Shown one piece after another: positions 10,038 to 18,167 of a DNA stretch of 64,000 nt. This DNA is from Verrucomicrobiales bacterium (GTDB lineage: Bacteria; Verrucomicrobiota; Verrucomicrobiia; Verrucomicrobiales; DEV007): contig JARGPI010000006.1 in NCBI GenBank assembly GCA_029213005.1, forward strand, positions 124,001-188,000, given 5' to 3'. The notes under the pieces were generated by a model, which did no database searches, was not told the origin of the DNA, and saw only the letters and a list, made by a program, of their open reading frames with translations. Each line of letters starts with the position of its first letter. The first letter of the stretch is position 1. The position numbers were made by a program, and so were the translations under genes.

Positions 10038-10442
10038 GTGAAGATTATTCGCCGTTATCTTTTCTCGATCCTCGCCTTTATTTTGATGTCTCTGACTATT
10101 ATCGGTTGGTGGCACAGCACACAAGTCTGGAAAGCGTGGATCGCCGAAACCCCTTACGGGATCTTTAAAATTCAGAGCGAATCGTCCATTTTCGGCATCG
10201 GAGCACAGTTCTTCAAGCATGAACATCGCTGGACTGCGTTCAGTAACGGTGACCCGATTACCGGCGATCACATGAAGTGGATCACCCAGATGCCGCGGTT
10301 AGAATTTGGGAACGGTCTCTACCTGATAATTCTGCCTTACTGGCAGATTATGATCGTTTTCCTGATAAGTGGTGCCCTCTGTCTATCCTTTGAACGAAAA
10401 CGGATCAGAACAGCAACTGAAACGAACGGAACCGAAGCATGA
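10038..10442 (+). CDS. Small membrane protein of unknown function
   Basis: 134 residues starting with GTG at 10038 (GTG AAG ATT ATT); no upstream ATG exists in frame. There is one hydrophobic segment near the N terminus (about residues 7-24) and another near the C terminus (about 94-115). The segment between is soluble and rich in aromatic residues (WWHSTQVWKAWIAETPYGIFKI). Basic residues flank both segments, so the middle likely faces the periplasm. I recognise no family. The GTG is 56 bp from the divergent disulfide reductase start. A hairpin follows its stop codon at 10449-10480. Confidence 0.6.
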   Translation: MKIIRRYLFSILAFILMSLTIIGWWHSTQVWKAWIAETPYGIFKIQSESSIFGIGAQFFKHEHRWTAFSNGDPITGDHMKWITQMPRLEFGNGLYLIILPYWQIMIVFLISGALCLSFERKRIRTATETNGTEA

Positions 10443-10448
10443 TGCTCC

Positions 10449-10480
10449 GCGAGTGGGCTCACAAATTTTGCCTCACTCGC
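10449..10480 (+). terminator. Weak hairpin terminator after the small membrane protein
   Basis: GCGAGTG (10449-10455) pairs with CACTCGC (10474-10480). The stem can be extended by GG-CC around a bulge. Only TTTGG follows, so termination would be weak. Confidence 0.4.
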
Positions 10481-10527
10481 TTTGGACCATTATCAAAAAA
10501 GGAGGGGAATATATCCTCTTACCGATA

Positions 10528-10773
10528 TTACTCGGAGCCACTCAGCGCTTTACCAAGGAGGCTATACAATCTCTGGGCGCCACCCATAGACATCGCAATC
10601 CGGGTGTGGACAGGCACGCATGGATCACCTGTGTTAGGATCCGGGACAACGCCGGACGAAAAGTCGAGGAGAAATTCTTCCTGGGTGGTATTGAGGATGA
10701 CCTGACTGGCGTATTGAGCAGCCATGTCTTCGTATCTCACCTTCAGTTTCGTAGTATCACTTTGATCACTCAT
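10528..10773 (-). CDS. DUF3467-like small protein
   Basis: 81 residues from ATG 10773. The sequence KVRYEDMAAQYASQVILNTTQEEFLLDFSSG, then a short loop and HTRIAMSMGGAQRLYSLL (quoted in parts), matches the shape of DUF3467 proteins: a small domain in which a tail of a beta-sheet reads EFxLDF and is followed by an RIxMS motif and a helix. The molecular role of the family is not known to me. The gene stands alone, facing the opposite way to the membrane protein at 10038. A poor stem followed by seven T lies just past its stop on the minus strand (about 10522-10494). Confidence 0.75.
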   Translation of the reverse strand: MSDQSDTTKLKVRYEDMAAQYASQVILNTTQEEFLLDFSSGVVPDPNTGDPCVPVHTRIAMSMGGAQRLYSLLGKALSGSE

Positions 10774-10903
10774 AACAATATGGGGCTAAAGTCATACCTT
10801 ACTTTCGTTTACATCTAAAGCAGTAAGTGGATCAAATTTCCACCGGATTCAGGATTCATGTAAATGTGACCTGATTTGTTAGACATGAGTCGCTATCAGA
10901 ATA

Positions 10904-10935
10904 ACAAAACAGCCTTCCCGTTTCCGGAAAGGCTG
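10904..10935 (-). terminator. Rho-independent terminator of the small heat shock operon
   Basis: On the minus strand CAGCCTTTCC pairs with GGGAAGGCTG (plus-strand 10926-10935 and 10910-10919), a 10-bp stem with one G-U, closing a 6-nt loop. TTTTGTTA follows. It lies 43 bases after the second Hsp20 stop codon. Confidence 0.85.
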
Positions 10936-10977
10936 CCTGTTTTGGTTATTGTTGTTAAGTAACTTGTCTTCTGGACC

Positions 10978-11358
10978 TTAGGTCACAGGGATGTGCTTCG
11001 GCTTAGCCTCTTCTTTGAGAGGAAGACGGATCGCGAGCTCCCCGTTTTCCAGCTTGGCTTCGATCCTCGACCCATCGACTTCCGGGCCGACATCGAGCTT
11101 AAGTTCATACTGGCGGTCAGCGCCTGATCCAGAGAGTCGTTTCCAGTTCTCCGGACACTCTACCTTCCGGAGTCCTGTTACTGAGAGAATTTCATTCTCG
11201 ATCAACACGTCCAGTCCCGACTTTTCGACTCCGGGCATCGCGATTTTCACCTCCCAGGCTTCGTCGCTATATTCCGAAGTGTAATAGGGCTTGAAACGCT
11301 CCAACTCTTTGGTTTCCTGAGGTTCAGAGGCGCAACAAATTTCGTTTTCTGCATTCAT
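10978..11358 (-). CDS. Small heat shock protein (Hsp20/alpha-crystallin), second of pair
   Basis: ATP-independent holdase that binds unfolding proteins and hands them to DnaK and GroEL. It has 126 residues from ATG 11358; a TTG three codons upstream is also in frame. The alpha-crystallin domain spans about residues 30-115, with the family pattern W-x-V-K-I-A-M-P-G-V and the closing block AKLENGELAIRLPL, matching the conserved GxL motif (here GEL). The N-terminal arm is short and contains a CC pair. It follows the first Hsp20 gene by 36 bp and precedes a terminator, so both form one operon under the sigma-54 promoter at 11827. The two copies are divergent and not a recent duplication. Confidence 0.92.
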   Translation of the reverse strand: MNAENEICCASEPQETKELERFKPYYTSEYSDEAWEVKIAMPGVEKSGLDVLIENEILSVTGLRKVECPENWKRLSGSGADRQYELKLDVGPEVDGSRIEAKLENGELAIRLPLKEEAKPKHIPVT

Positions 11359-11394
11359 GTTTTTCAATTGGTTGTTGTTTTTAAAGATTAGGGT

Positions 11395-11784
11395 TTAGGC
11401 GATCTCAATCTTGATCGGTTTCTTTTCAGGTGCTTTCGGGAAAGACAGGGTCAAAATACCGTCTTCGAGCTTGGCTCCGACACCTTCGGATTCGACGTTC
11501 TCAGGCACACGGACCCGCTTCTCGTATTTCGAGCTTGAGCCGTCGGCCTTGGTCCGCCTCACGGAAAGAGTGACGATGTCAGCTTCGAATTCGAGCTTGA
11601 GATCTTCCTTCTTCACACCCGGCAAATCGAGTCGGGCGTGATAATGGTCATCGTCTTCAAACCACTCCAGAGAAGATTCATATCTGGGGCGACGCACTTC
11701 AAAGAGAGGTGCAAAGGCTTCGAATGGATCTCCAAAAAAGGAGTCGAATGAGGTCATTGGAGTTCTATAAGTTTTCAATTTCAT
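11395..11784 (-). CDS. Small heat shock protein (Hsp20/alpha-crystallin), first of pair
   Basis: 129-residue holdase chaperone. The N-terminal arm includes SFFGDPFEAFAPLFE, typical of bacterial class A Hsp20. The alpha-crystallin domain follows from about residue 40 with YHARLDLPGVKKEDLKLEFE and GVGAKLEDGILTLSFPK, and the C-terminal tail has the I-x-I motif needed for oligomer assembly (IKIEIA). ATG 11784 has no Shine-Dalgarno sequence. The leader is predicted to be about 30 nt from the sigma-54 promoter. Confidence 0.95.
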   Translation of the reverse strand: MKLKTYRTPMTSFDSFFGDPFEAFAPLFEVRRPRYESSLEWFEDDDHYHARLDLPGVKKEDLKLEFEADIVTLSVRRTKADGSSSKYEKRVRVPENVESEGVGAKLEDGILTLSFPKAPEKKPIKIEIA

Positions 11785-11826
11785 CTTGTTAATTTGGTTG
11801 TGGGTTGTTTTACGCCTTTATAGGAT

Positions 11827-11842
11827 TGCAACTTCTGTGCCA
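11827..11842 (-). promoter_or_regulatory. Sigma-54 (-24/-12) promoter of the hsp20 operon
   Basis: On the minus strand the sequence TGGCACAGAAGTTGCA reads exactly like the sigma-54 consensus TGGCAC-N5-TTGCA, with the invariant GG and GC ten bases apart. Transcription would start near 11816, about 30 bases before the ATG at 11784. No strong sigma-70 boxes compete here. Sigma-54 promoters need a remote activator; I found no clear paired activator site in the 200 bp upstream. Conservation of the motif is what I see; that it is used is inference. Confidence 0.75.
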
Positions 11843-12002
11843 CAGATATATCAATCGCTTCAAACCTGCATTCCATGGGCATTACAGCCGATTCAACAGA
11901 TTATCAACCATGCCAAACTTGCGCCACTATTTCCCACTTCCAGGGGTTAGAGAGACAAAACAGTGTGACAATACGTTACTCATTTTAACGGGAGATAAGC
12001 AC

Positions 12003-12032
12003 AAAAAAAACGCGGCCAAAATGACCGCGTTT
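12003..12032 (-). terminator. Rho-independent terminator of the pentapeptide gene
   Basis: On the minus strand AAACGCGGTC pairs with GGCCGCGTTT (one G-U) around ATTTT, then a T-run of at least five. It ends the pentapeptide gene upstream of the hsp20 promoter. Confidence 0.88.
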
Positions 12033-12066
12033 CACCAAATTCAGCTGTGAAATCAGGCTGAAATCA

Positions 12067-12543
12067 TTAACCGACGATTCCCTGAGCGTCCGTCGTAATC
12101 GCATCCTCCAGGATAATGCCGGATTGCTCGGCTCCGGTCAAATTAGCAGCGATCAGATCGGTTTTCCGGCAAATCGTATTCGTCATATTCGCGTTCTGAA
12201 ACGAGGTGCCGGAACAGTCCGCTGTCGTAAGATCCGCTCCGCTCAGATCCGTGCCGTTGAAAGTGACACCACCGAGATCGGCCCCCTGAAAGTTTGCGCC
12301 CTTCAGATTCGCATTATCAAAGCAGGCACCACTGAAATCAGCTCCCGCGAACGAAATCCCCTCCAGATTGGCACCGGTAAAATTCGCGCCCTGGAAATAC
12401 CCCTGATCGAGATTCATTCCGGACAGGTCTTTTTCCACATAGTTTCCACCCTGCTTTTCCAAACGGGAACCGGAGGCACCATTGGATTCGACAAACTGTC
12501 GGTGTTCAGCGAGTTGCTCTTCAGTAATATCCCAAAAACTCAT
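12067..12543 (-). CDS. Pentapeptide-repeat protein
   Basis: 158 residues from ATG 12543; an in-frame ATG at 12555 would add four residues. After about 35 N-terminal residues the protein is made almost wholly of A(D/N)LXX-type pentapeptides (for example GANFTGANLEG, GADLTTADCSG), about 20 of them. They would fold as a right-handed quadrilateral beta-helix. Such proteins can mimic DNA (Qnr/MfpA type) or act as scaffolds, but nothing here points to either; the sequence is not specifically Qnr-like. It has no signal peptide, so it is likely cytoplasmic. Repeat locus 2 lies 80 bp upstream of its start. Confidence 0.88.
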   Translation of the reverse strand: MSFWDITEEQLAEHRQFVESNGASGSRLEKQGGNYVEKDLSGMNLDQGYFQGANFTGANLEGISFAGADFSGACFDNANLKGANFQGADLGGVTFNGTDLSGADLTTADCSGTSFQNANMTNTICRKTDLIAANLTGAEQSGIILEDAITTDAQGIVG

Positions 12544-12622
12544 AAATAACACCATGCATGGGATTTCTCAGGATTGCAAACAAAGCGTCTCTTGATTTCC
12601 AAATCTTCTGAAAGAAATGAAT

Positions 12623-12657
12623 GGTACCCTGTACCGTTCTGGACTGTACCCTGTACA
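12623..12657. repeat. GTAC-dyad repeat array, locus 2 (two units, direct)
   Basis: GGTACCCTGTACC (12623-12635) and TGTACCCTGTACA (12645-12657) lie in the same orientation at a 22-bp pitch, with the spacer GTTCTGGAC. They sit between the pentapeptide gene start and the terminator of the VTT gene. The flanks GAAT before and ATCC after fit the spacer consensus of the family. Confidence 0.9.
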
Positions 12658-12672
12658 ATCCAGATTTCTGAA

Positions 12673-12709
12673 AATCAAAGAAGCTCCGTGCGGCCATGCA
12701 CGGAGCTTC
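12673..12709 (-). terminator. Rho-independent terminator of the VTT-domain gene
   Basis: A perfect 12-bp stem, GAAGCTCCGTGC (12680-12691) with GCACGGAGCTTC (12698-12709), closes a 6-nt loop. On the minus strand it is followed by TTTGATTTTC, which fits termination of the gene ending at 12765. Confidence 0.8.
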
Positions 12710-12764
12710 CAAGAGACTTGTAAGTCTAACGGAACGTTAAACAATACAAACACACACAGTTATA

Positions 12765-13484
12765 TTACGCACCACTTTGAGATTCCTTTGGACGAAATTT
12801 CGACATTATTGCACGCACCAGAAACGGGAATATCCCGAGGGCCACGAAGGCGATAATCAAGCCGGGAGAAAGGATGCCTTTGATCCCCGTTTTCGACAAT
12901 TCGGCGAGGCTCGGGATCTGTGACCCGGCATAGACGTAGACAAAGGTTCCTGCAAGCATCCCCACCTGACTGACCCACCAGAAGGTCCAGACCTTGATTG
13001 GAGTGAGCCCCATCAGCAAATTGATAAGAAAGAACGGAAATGCCGGTATCAGCCTCATAGTAAAAAGATAAAAGGGCCCTTCCTTCTCCAGTTTCCGGTT
13101 TATTTCCTTCAGCTTTTCCCCGTATTTCTCGCGAATCGTGTCTCCGAGGACAAATCGACTCACCAGGAAAGCGAGGGTTGCTCCCAGAGTGGAGGCAAAA
13201 CTCACCACGACAAATCCCAGCCCCAATCCGAGGAACCGTCCCAGAACGATCGATAAGATACCCGCACCGGGAATGGAAAGAGCGGTCACTACCACGTAGA
13301 GTGCGAAGCCACCCAGGGCAAAGAGACCGAGATTTTTCTCTTTGTACGCTTCGAGAGCTGTCTCTTTGGCGACGAGATTCTTCAGATCAAGCTGATCGCC
13401 ATATTTCACGGCCAGAAAAACGGCCAGCGCTACCACGATAACGGCGACGGCGACACGGATCAGAACCTTGCTGTTTAGTTTCAT
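12765..13484 (-). CDS. TVP38/TMEM64 (VTT-domain) membrane protein
   Basis: Integral inner-membrane protein of 239 residues with about five or six hydrophobic segments. The VTT/SNARE-associated core is clear: a re-entrant glycine-rich region (SIPGAGILSIVLGRFLGLGLG) and the block FTMRLIPAFPFFLINLLMGL with its conserved arginine and proline residues. Family members are linked to lipid or small-molecule transport, and the DedA group to membrane potential and drug resistance; the substrate here is unknown. DUF547 lies upstream with a 31-bp gap, in the same direction, so they are probably cotranscribed. Confidence 0.92.
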   Translation of the reverse strand: MKLNSKVLIRVAVAVIVVALAVFLAVKYGDQLDLKNLVAKETALEAYKEKNLGLFALGGFALYVVVTALSIPGAGILSIVLGRFLGLGLGFVVVSFASTLGATLAFLVSRFVLGDTIREKYGEKLKEINRKLEKEGPFYLFTMRLIPAFPFFLINLLMGLTPIKVWTFWWVSQVGMLAGTFVYVYAGSQIPSLAELSKTGIKGILSPGLIIAFVALGIFPFLVRAIMSKFRPKESQSGA

Positions 13485-13515
13485 AACGGACTAGAGTGCA
13501 GATACTGCTCAATGC

Positions 13516-14238
13516 CTACTGCTTATTCAAACTCCAGTCGTAATCGGTGAATTTCACCTTCTTGCCTTTGGCGTCACCTTCAAGGTAGGGGTCGACAAAC
13601 TCAGGCAGCGATTTCCCTCCATTGGTAAAGTCCGATTCGAACCAGTCAAAAATCGCGGACAGATAGAGAGTGTTCCCTTCGATCCGGTTTTTGTCCGTCT
13701 GCTTCATGAAAATTCGGGCCTGATCATCGAGTTGCTGATCGAGCTTTTCGCCAACAAAAGCCTCCTGACGCAGAGGCGGACAACTGATCGCGGCACAGAC
13801 CAGGGCAAAATGGATCCGAGGTTCATTGTATTCCTCCCGGAGGATGCCGTGCTCCACATGATCGAGAGTAGTTGTGTCCCCGAACAACAAAACCGACTTC
13901 ACCTTCCATGGAGAACTGAGAAAGGATCCGATCTTTTTGATCGAAGTCACCGGATAGTTATCGATGATCAATTGCAGCGTTTCTGCGTTGTAAACATTGA
14001 TCAAAAAAGCAATCCGGTCGGAAGTGCCCCACTTCTTAAACTCGCTTTGAGTGACGGCTCCCGTGGCCTTCAGATAATTGTCGAGCCCTTCACGATTACT
14101 CTTCAATCCCTCGTAATCGACCATCCCCTGATCATCCACATAGCTCTTCAGAATCTCAGTAAATTTGCTGTGACTCTGATCAAATCCGGACGCGAGCGTT
14201 TGCAGTGAGAAAAGTCCGAGTAAAAGTAATAGTTTCAT
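13516..14238 (-). CDS. DUF547 family secreted protein
   Basis: 240 residues from ATG 14238, where a clear signal peptide begins (MKLLLLLGLFSLQTLAS). The frame extends 14 codons further to a TTG, which I reject because it would bury the signal. The DUF547 core is visible in RIAFLINVYNAETL, DHVEHGILR and HFALVCAAISCPPL, which carry the conserved asparagine, histidine and cysteine of the family. Its catalytic role is not established. It lies 31 bp before the VTT gene. DUF547 plus TVP38 plus a mercuric-reductase-like flavoprotein is a known neighbourhood; here the third member lies nearby at 8464-9981. Confidence 0.88.
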   Translation of the reverse strand: MKLLLLLGLFSLQTLASGFDQSHSKFTEILKSYVDDQGMVDYEGLKSNREGLDNYLKATGAVTQSEFKKWGTSDRIAFLINVYNAETLQLIIDNYPVTSIKKIGSFLSSPWKVKSVLLFGDTTTLDHVEHGILREEYNEPRIHFALVCAAISCPPLRQEAFVGEKLDQQLDDQARIFMKQTDKNRIEGNTLYLSAIFDWFESDFTNGGKSLPEFVDPYLEGDAKGKKVKFTDYDWSLNKQ

Positions 14239-14295
14239 TTGAGATACCTGACGCCCCGACCCCGCAAAGCTTTCAATCAAAAGAGACAGATCTGT

Positions 14296-14829
14296 CTACT
14301 CGAGATTTACCCCTTCAGTAGAAATCGCATAGACGATCATGGCGATCATCCCGATTCCCATGATTAGACTGATGGCCGAACCGATATATCCCATAATTAA
14401 ACCAGCCATCGTCACCCCCGAGCTGGAAGTCGGACTGATCTCCATCGCCCGTTTTTTGGACATATGACCACAAATAATGGCGGCAATGCCCGGAATCAGT
14501 CCGATTCCATAGCCACAGCTCATTAAAATCGAAAGGATCCCGCAGACCAATGAGGCAATCCCCAGGCCGTCAGCGCCCGGTGGCGCCGTAGCCTGATAAG
14601 ATGGAGCAACATTCAGCGGAGGAGCCACCGATCCGCTAACTGGCGGAGGTCCGCCGGCGACGGGACCGAATAACATCGGCTGAACCAGAGAAGCCTTTTT
14701 CCAGTCCGGCATCGTCGAATTCCACACCAGAGTATCCGACTTAATAGCACCTACCTCGACCAGCCCTTTAAACTCCTCTTCCTGAAAAGAAATTTGCTGA
14801 TCGGTTTCGTCTGCGTAATACCACTCCAT
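14296..14829 (-). CDS. GYF_2 domain plus DUF4190-like membrane protein
   Basis: 177 residues. The first 50 form a GYF_2 domain (WYYADETDQQISFQEEE, then LVWNSTMPDWKKA), a small cytoplasmic fold of unknown ligand. A proline/alanine-rich linker follows. Two hydrophobic hairpins (about residues 87-125 and 138-170) resemble DUF4190, with the GIASLVCGILS start and the GHMSKKRA break. The fusion is common in Planctomycetes and Verrucomicrobia. It is probably monocistronic, starting 76 bp from the next gene upstream. Confidence 0.82.
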   Translation of the reverse strand: MEWYYADETDQQISFQEEEFKGLVEVGAIKSDTLVWNSTMPDWKKASLVQPMLFGPVAGGPPPVSGSVAPPLNVAPSYQATAPPGADGLGIASLVCGILSILMSCGYGIGLIPGIAAIICGHMSKKRAMEISPTSSSGVTMAGLIMGYIGSAISLIMGIGMIAMIVYAISTEGVNLE

Positions 14830-14905
14830 TTATCTTCTAAGCTGCGGTTCAGCGAAGCACTATATCCACAACCCGAATCATGGAGCAAGAACCCTTTTCG
14901 CCCAA

Positions 14906-16258
14906 TCAATCCATCTGGCTGAGCGACTCGGTCGCTGCCGCCATCGAGAAATCAGCCATGATAACGTTCAATGGCACAAATTCTTCCTCAGACTCCTGCT
15001 CATCCTGAAACACGCGATCGGCGATTGACTGAATGGTGCGGTCCAAGTCCTCATCCCCCAGTTTGGAGTGGAACTCCTCGGGGATCGCATTCACGACGGC
15101 ACTTAATATTTCGTCTTCCCAATTCAGGGTGGAATCTTCCATTGATTTCATAATTTCTGAGACAAGAGCAGGCATCAAAACCTGATCTTCAAAAGTCACT
15201 TCCACGTCGTAATCCTCGATCATGGTGCGCAGAGCAGCCTTAACCGTTTTGTTTTCCACCCGAATCTTTTCGGGGAGATAACGACAGTGGTTCACCAATT
15301 CACGAAACGCCTGACGGATCGCTTCGTAATCGGATTTGTTATCGCAGTTGTAAACAATCGGGTCGCAGGGACAGCGCGAACCTTCGTCCGATGCCCTCAG
15401 GCAAATCGCCGTCTTCGGGTAATAAGGCCGGGGTCCATTGTGAACCGGAGTTGCCATAAAAAAGGTGCCCAGTTCCCAAACTTCATCAACGATTGGGTAG
15501 TGCGACAATTCACTGAGATTTAGCTCGTCATCATACTCAGGACCGAAAAAAGGTATCGCCTGACTCGGAAGTACCTCAACCTGCACATCCCAGTTTTCGG
15601 GCTGACGGGGACTCCCCTGATCATTCGGTGCAAAAACGGGAATTCCCGGCATATCGCCGAACGGGTTCTTCCATTGATAGTATTCCTTCTTCTTCGGGAA
15701 CACCTCTTTGTAGAACCGGTTGAACAACTTGAAAATCAAAATGAGCTTCCGGGCCTCGGACTCCTCAATAAACCAGGGATAAAACCCGGGACGATAAGAC
15801 CTGAAGCATGGGAAAGCCTTTTTCCGGCGGGGACGTCGGGAATGTTTCCGGTACCATTCCACATCCTCTTTCGACGCATCGGTTTCATCGACAAAGTCGC
15901 ACTCCAGCAACCGGATCTCCGGCAAACCGGGCGAAATCACCGGGGCGATCCCGCGCAGCGCGTTCTGCCAGTATTCGATACCTTCCGGCGCAAGGTGACA
16001 GTGAAGCGAGAAAACTGCTCCGGCCTGTCCCAGGACGGAAACGAGATGAAGCTCATTCGTTTCAGGATCCCGGATGCCGAAAAGTTCGTTTTCGTTCATC
16101 TTTTCCCAGGGTTCCAGAGCCCGAAACTGAGCCGCCAAACCAAGCAACTCTTTCATGACGGGAGCGCTAATCTGCGGAGGCTTCGGCTCCTCAATTTGAT
16201 GTGCCGCGCCTTCTAATCCAGGTTTTGGATGAAATTCAAAATCCGGGAATAACTCCAT
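14906..16258 (-). CDS. Unknown cytoplasmic protein, possible DUF7309/DUF6930-type
   Basis: 450 residues without signal peptide or membrane segment. The N-terminal part (about 35-150) contains WEKMNENELFGIRDPETNELHLVSVLG, in two parts a short helix and a strand-rich domain with a GQAGAVFSLHCH block. This resembles a domain often described as DUF7309; the middle, with RPYYPKTAICLRASDEGSR, resembles DUF6930. I make these matches from memory and hold them loosely. The C-terminal third is acidic and helical. It includes the Cys-containing loop CPCDP at about residue 310. I assign no function. Neighbours are membrane and secreted proteins that give no clue. Confidence 0.6.
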   Translation of the reverse strand: MELFPDFEFHPKPGLEGAAHQIEEPKPPQISAPVMKELLGLAAQFRALEPWEKMNENELFGIRDPETNELHLVSVLGQAGAVFSLHCHLAPEGIEYWQNALRGIAPVISPGLPEIRLLECDFVDETDASKEDVEWYRKHSRRPRRKKAFPCFRSYRPGFYPWFIEESEARKLILIFKLFNRFYKEVFPKKKEYYQWKNPFGDMPGIPVFAPNDQGSPRQPENWDVQVEVLPSQAIPFFGPEYDDELNLSELSHYPIVDEVWELGTFFMATPVHNGPRPYYPKTAICLRASDEGSRCPCDPIVYNCDNKSDYEAIRQAFRELVNHCRYLPEKIRVENKTVKAALRTMIEDYDVEVTFEDQVLMPALVSEIMKSMEDSTLNWEDEILSAVVNAIPEEFHSKLGDEDLDRTIQSIADRVFQDEQESEEEFVPLNVIMADFSMAAATESLSQMD

Positions 16259-16364
16259 ACCTGACTCTTATAATCAAAAAAAGCGGGAATTTCAACTTAT
16301 CTAAACAAAAATTCCCACAGGATGCGGGATTCCTTTTGATTGATTGTCAGGCCAAACTGGCAGG

Positions 16365-17276
16365 CTAAATTCTGGGAATTCCCGGAGGGCGCTCTGAGAG
16401 ACGACGAAACTCGCGCCTTTCGTATGGCGTTTTTGCCTCTTCCTCAGTGATTCCACCCCTGAGCTCAATGTCACCCGAAGACAGGGTAACTAGAGTGGGC
16501 CGACTGCCCTTCTTCTCATAATATTTCTCCCTCGTAATCACCTCGCCATCCAGATCGACGACAGTGTAGTAGTATTGCTGGGGAGCCGTCATATGAATGA
16601 CGTGAAGCTGATTCGAGCTGTCGATACCATGAGTCGGAGGGCGAACGCTCAAATAGTCGCCAAGTGAGAAAGTTCGAAGCACCCGCCCGGTCGTGTTGTT
16701 CTTTAAGCGGAAATAGAGCGCCTTCTGTCGTGACCCGTGAAAATAAGTGAGCAATTCATAGACGCGATACGTCCCCGCCCCGGGATAACCCGGTGGAACT
16801 CCGACGATCTGATTCCAGAAAGGCTTTCCCTCCGCCACCTGGACCGTCAAACTTTTCGACTGAAACACCCGGTTAATCTGCGGAAACGATACCGACGCCC
16901 TGACGCGGTAGGATCCGATCTGCCCCATGGGATAAACGTCGTTCACCACCACGCGCATTTGATGCGTCTGCCCCGAAGCAATCACCACCGGGCGGGCACC
17001 GCGGGCCGCTTGAATCGGACTGATTAAATTTCCACGGGAATCGGTGACCGAGAAATCCAGCCAGCTTCGGCCGTTGGTATCACCGAAAATCAAATCCCGG
17101 CCAGCCCGGTTCACGATCGTCAACTTCGCACCGATCGGTTCGTGAGCGATATAGACTCCGCGGTCCAGCTTCAGATCCACCAAAATCTGGGCTTTTACAG
17201 CAATCGGAGCCGCTGCTACCAGAAAAAATATGGCGGCAAAACGAAATGATCTCATAGCTCTGAAGAATCGGCTCAT
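16365..17276 (-). CDS. Secreted protein of unknown function
   Basis: 303 residues from ATG 17276; a GTG (17291) and a later ATG (17255) are alternatives. A signal peptide (FRFAAIFFLVAAAPIAVKA) precedes a beta-rich region that reads like an immunoglobulin-type fold: LDRGVYIAHEPIGAKLTIVNRAGRDLIF followed by a tract with GQTHQMRVVVNDVY (quoted in parts). This pattern resembles intracellular-proteinase-inhibitor and transglutaminase-linked domains of periplasmic proteins. The second half is basic and tyrosine-rich, ending in arginines. No enzyme motif is seen. Probably periplasmic. Confidence 0.6.
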   Translation of the reverse strand: MSRFFRAMRSFRFAAIFFLVAAAPIAVKAQILVDLKLDRGVYIAHEPIGAKLTIVNRAGRDLIFGDTNGRSWLDFSVTDSRGNLISPIQAARGARPVVIASGQTHQMRVVVNDVYPMGQIGSYRVRASVSFPQINRVFQSKSLTVQVAEGKPFWNQIVGVPPGYPGAGTYRVYELLTYFHGSRQKALYFRLKNNTTGRVLRTFSLGDYLSVRPPTHGIDSSNQLHVIHMTAPQQYYYTVVDLDGEVITREKYYEKKGSRPTLVTLSSGDIELRGGITEEEAKTPYERREFRRLSERPPGIPRI

Positions 17277-17405
17277 TAATAGAAAAGGCACCCGTTACTG
17301 AACGCTTCCCGGTTCTGAAACTTAGAATATCCGGCTGGCGCAAGTGCCTCAAGCCTACAGAGCCCCTGTTTCACTGTCAATTCTAATGCACGTACCGAAT
17401 GGCAA

Positions 17406-18134
17406 TCACGGAACCGGAAACTTGGCCAGTTTCGCGTGAACCTCTTTTGCCTTCTCCTGACTCGCCGCATCGAGTTGCGACAGGTTGTAGACAAAACGTG
17501 AGTTATCCTCTTTCAAAAAGAGAACTTTGTCGCCCTTGATCCCCAGCAAGCGGGCTTTCATCGCAACGCCTGCGGTATTTCTCCACTCGGTAAATTGAAA
17601 CCACTCCGGTTTGGCCACCGTCAAATGCTCAATTTCCTGCTCTGCGATACCCATATCGAACATACTCTTTTCCTTGTAGTAGGCGATGACCTTGATTGGA
17701 TCTCCGGCGCTTCGGGGAACATCATTGGGCAAATCACTGATTAAGACGATCCCACCTTTAAGAACTCTGGCTCCCTGATGAAATCCCTCCACTCCGGTTT
17801 CCGAATCGCCTTCGTCTTTCAAAGTGATCTGAACGACCACCCCGTCCTTGTTGGCATGGAAGACTGAACCATCAACGTAGCGGGCATCACAAATCGCGTT
17901 CACCAGCGCGGCATTATGTTTTTGCCGAATCGTCGCCTGCTGAGCAGTCGAAAGTTGATCCCAGGGGACATTGTGAATTTCATTAGTGTCTCCGGAACGA
18001 TAAAGCACGCCATCGAAACCGATCTCCACCAAATCACAGTTTCTGATTTGCTGCCCATTGAGCGTAATCGTTTCGCCGGCGAAGCTGAGAGCTGCCCCTA
18101 AAAACAAAGCCGTAAGGATACTTAAAATTTTCAT
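17406..18134 (-). CDS. Secreted protein with SHD1-like C-terminal domain
   Basis: 242 residues from ATG 18134, which opens a signal peptide (MKILSILTALFLGAALSFA). The start eight codons upstream would spoil it. The first half repeats short beta stretches around LYRSGDTNEIHNVPWDQLS. The last 60 residues (W-x-N-T-A-G-V-A-M-K-A-R-L-L-G then DKVLFLKEDNSRFVYNLSQLD) fit the SLA1 homology domain 1 pattern common in secreted PVC proteins. The gene overlaps nothing and sits 33 bp after the SH3-like protein gene, so these two are probably cotranscribed. Confidence 0.65.
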   Translation of the reverse strand: MKILSILTALFLGAALSFAGETITLNGQQIRNCDLVEIGFDGVLYRSGDTNEIHNVPWDQLSTAQQATIRQKHNAALVNAICDARYVDGSVFHANKDGVVVQITLKDEGDSETGVEGFHQGARVLKGGIVLISDLPNDVPRSAGDPIKVIAYYKEKSMFDMGIAEQEIEHLTVAKPEWFQFTEWRNTAGVAMKARLLGIKGDKVLFLKEDNSRFVYNLSQLDAASQEKAKEVHAKLAKFPVP

Positions 18135-18167
18135 GTGTCGAAAAGGCTGTAACCGCACTGAGGAAAG

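Noticed and set aside
10369..10818. 149-codon frame on the plus strand over the DUF3467 gene
   Set aside because: Overlaps the end of the membrane protein gene and the antisense of the DUF3467 gene, whose conserved pattern decides the strand.
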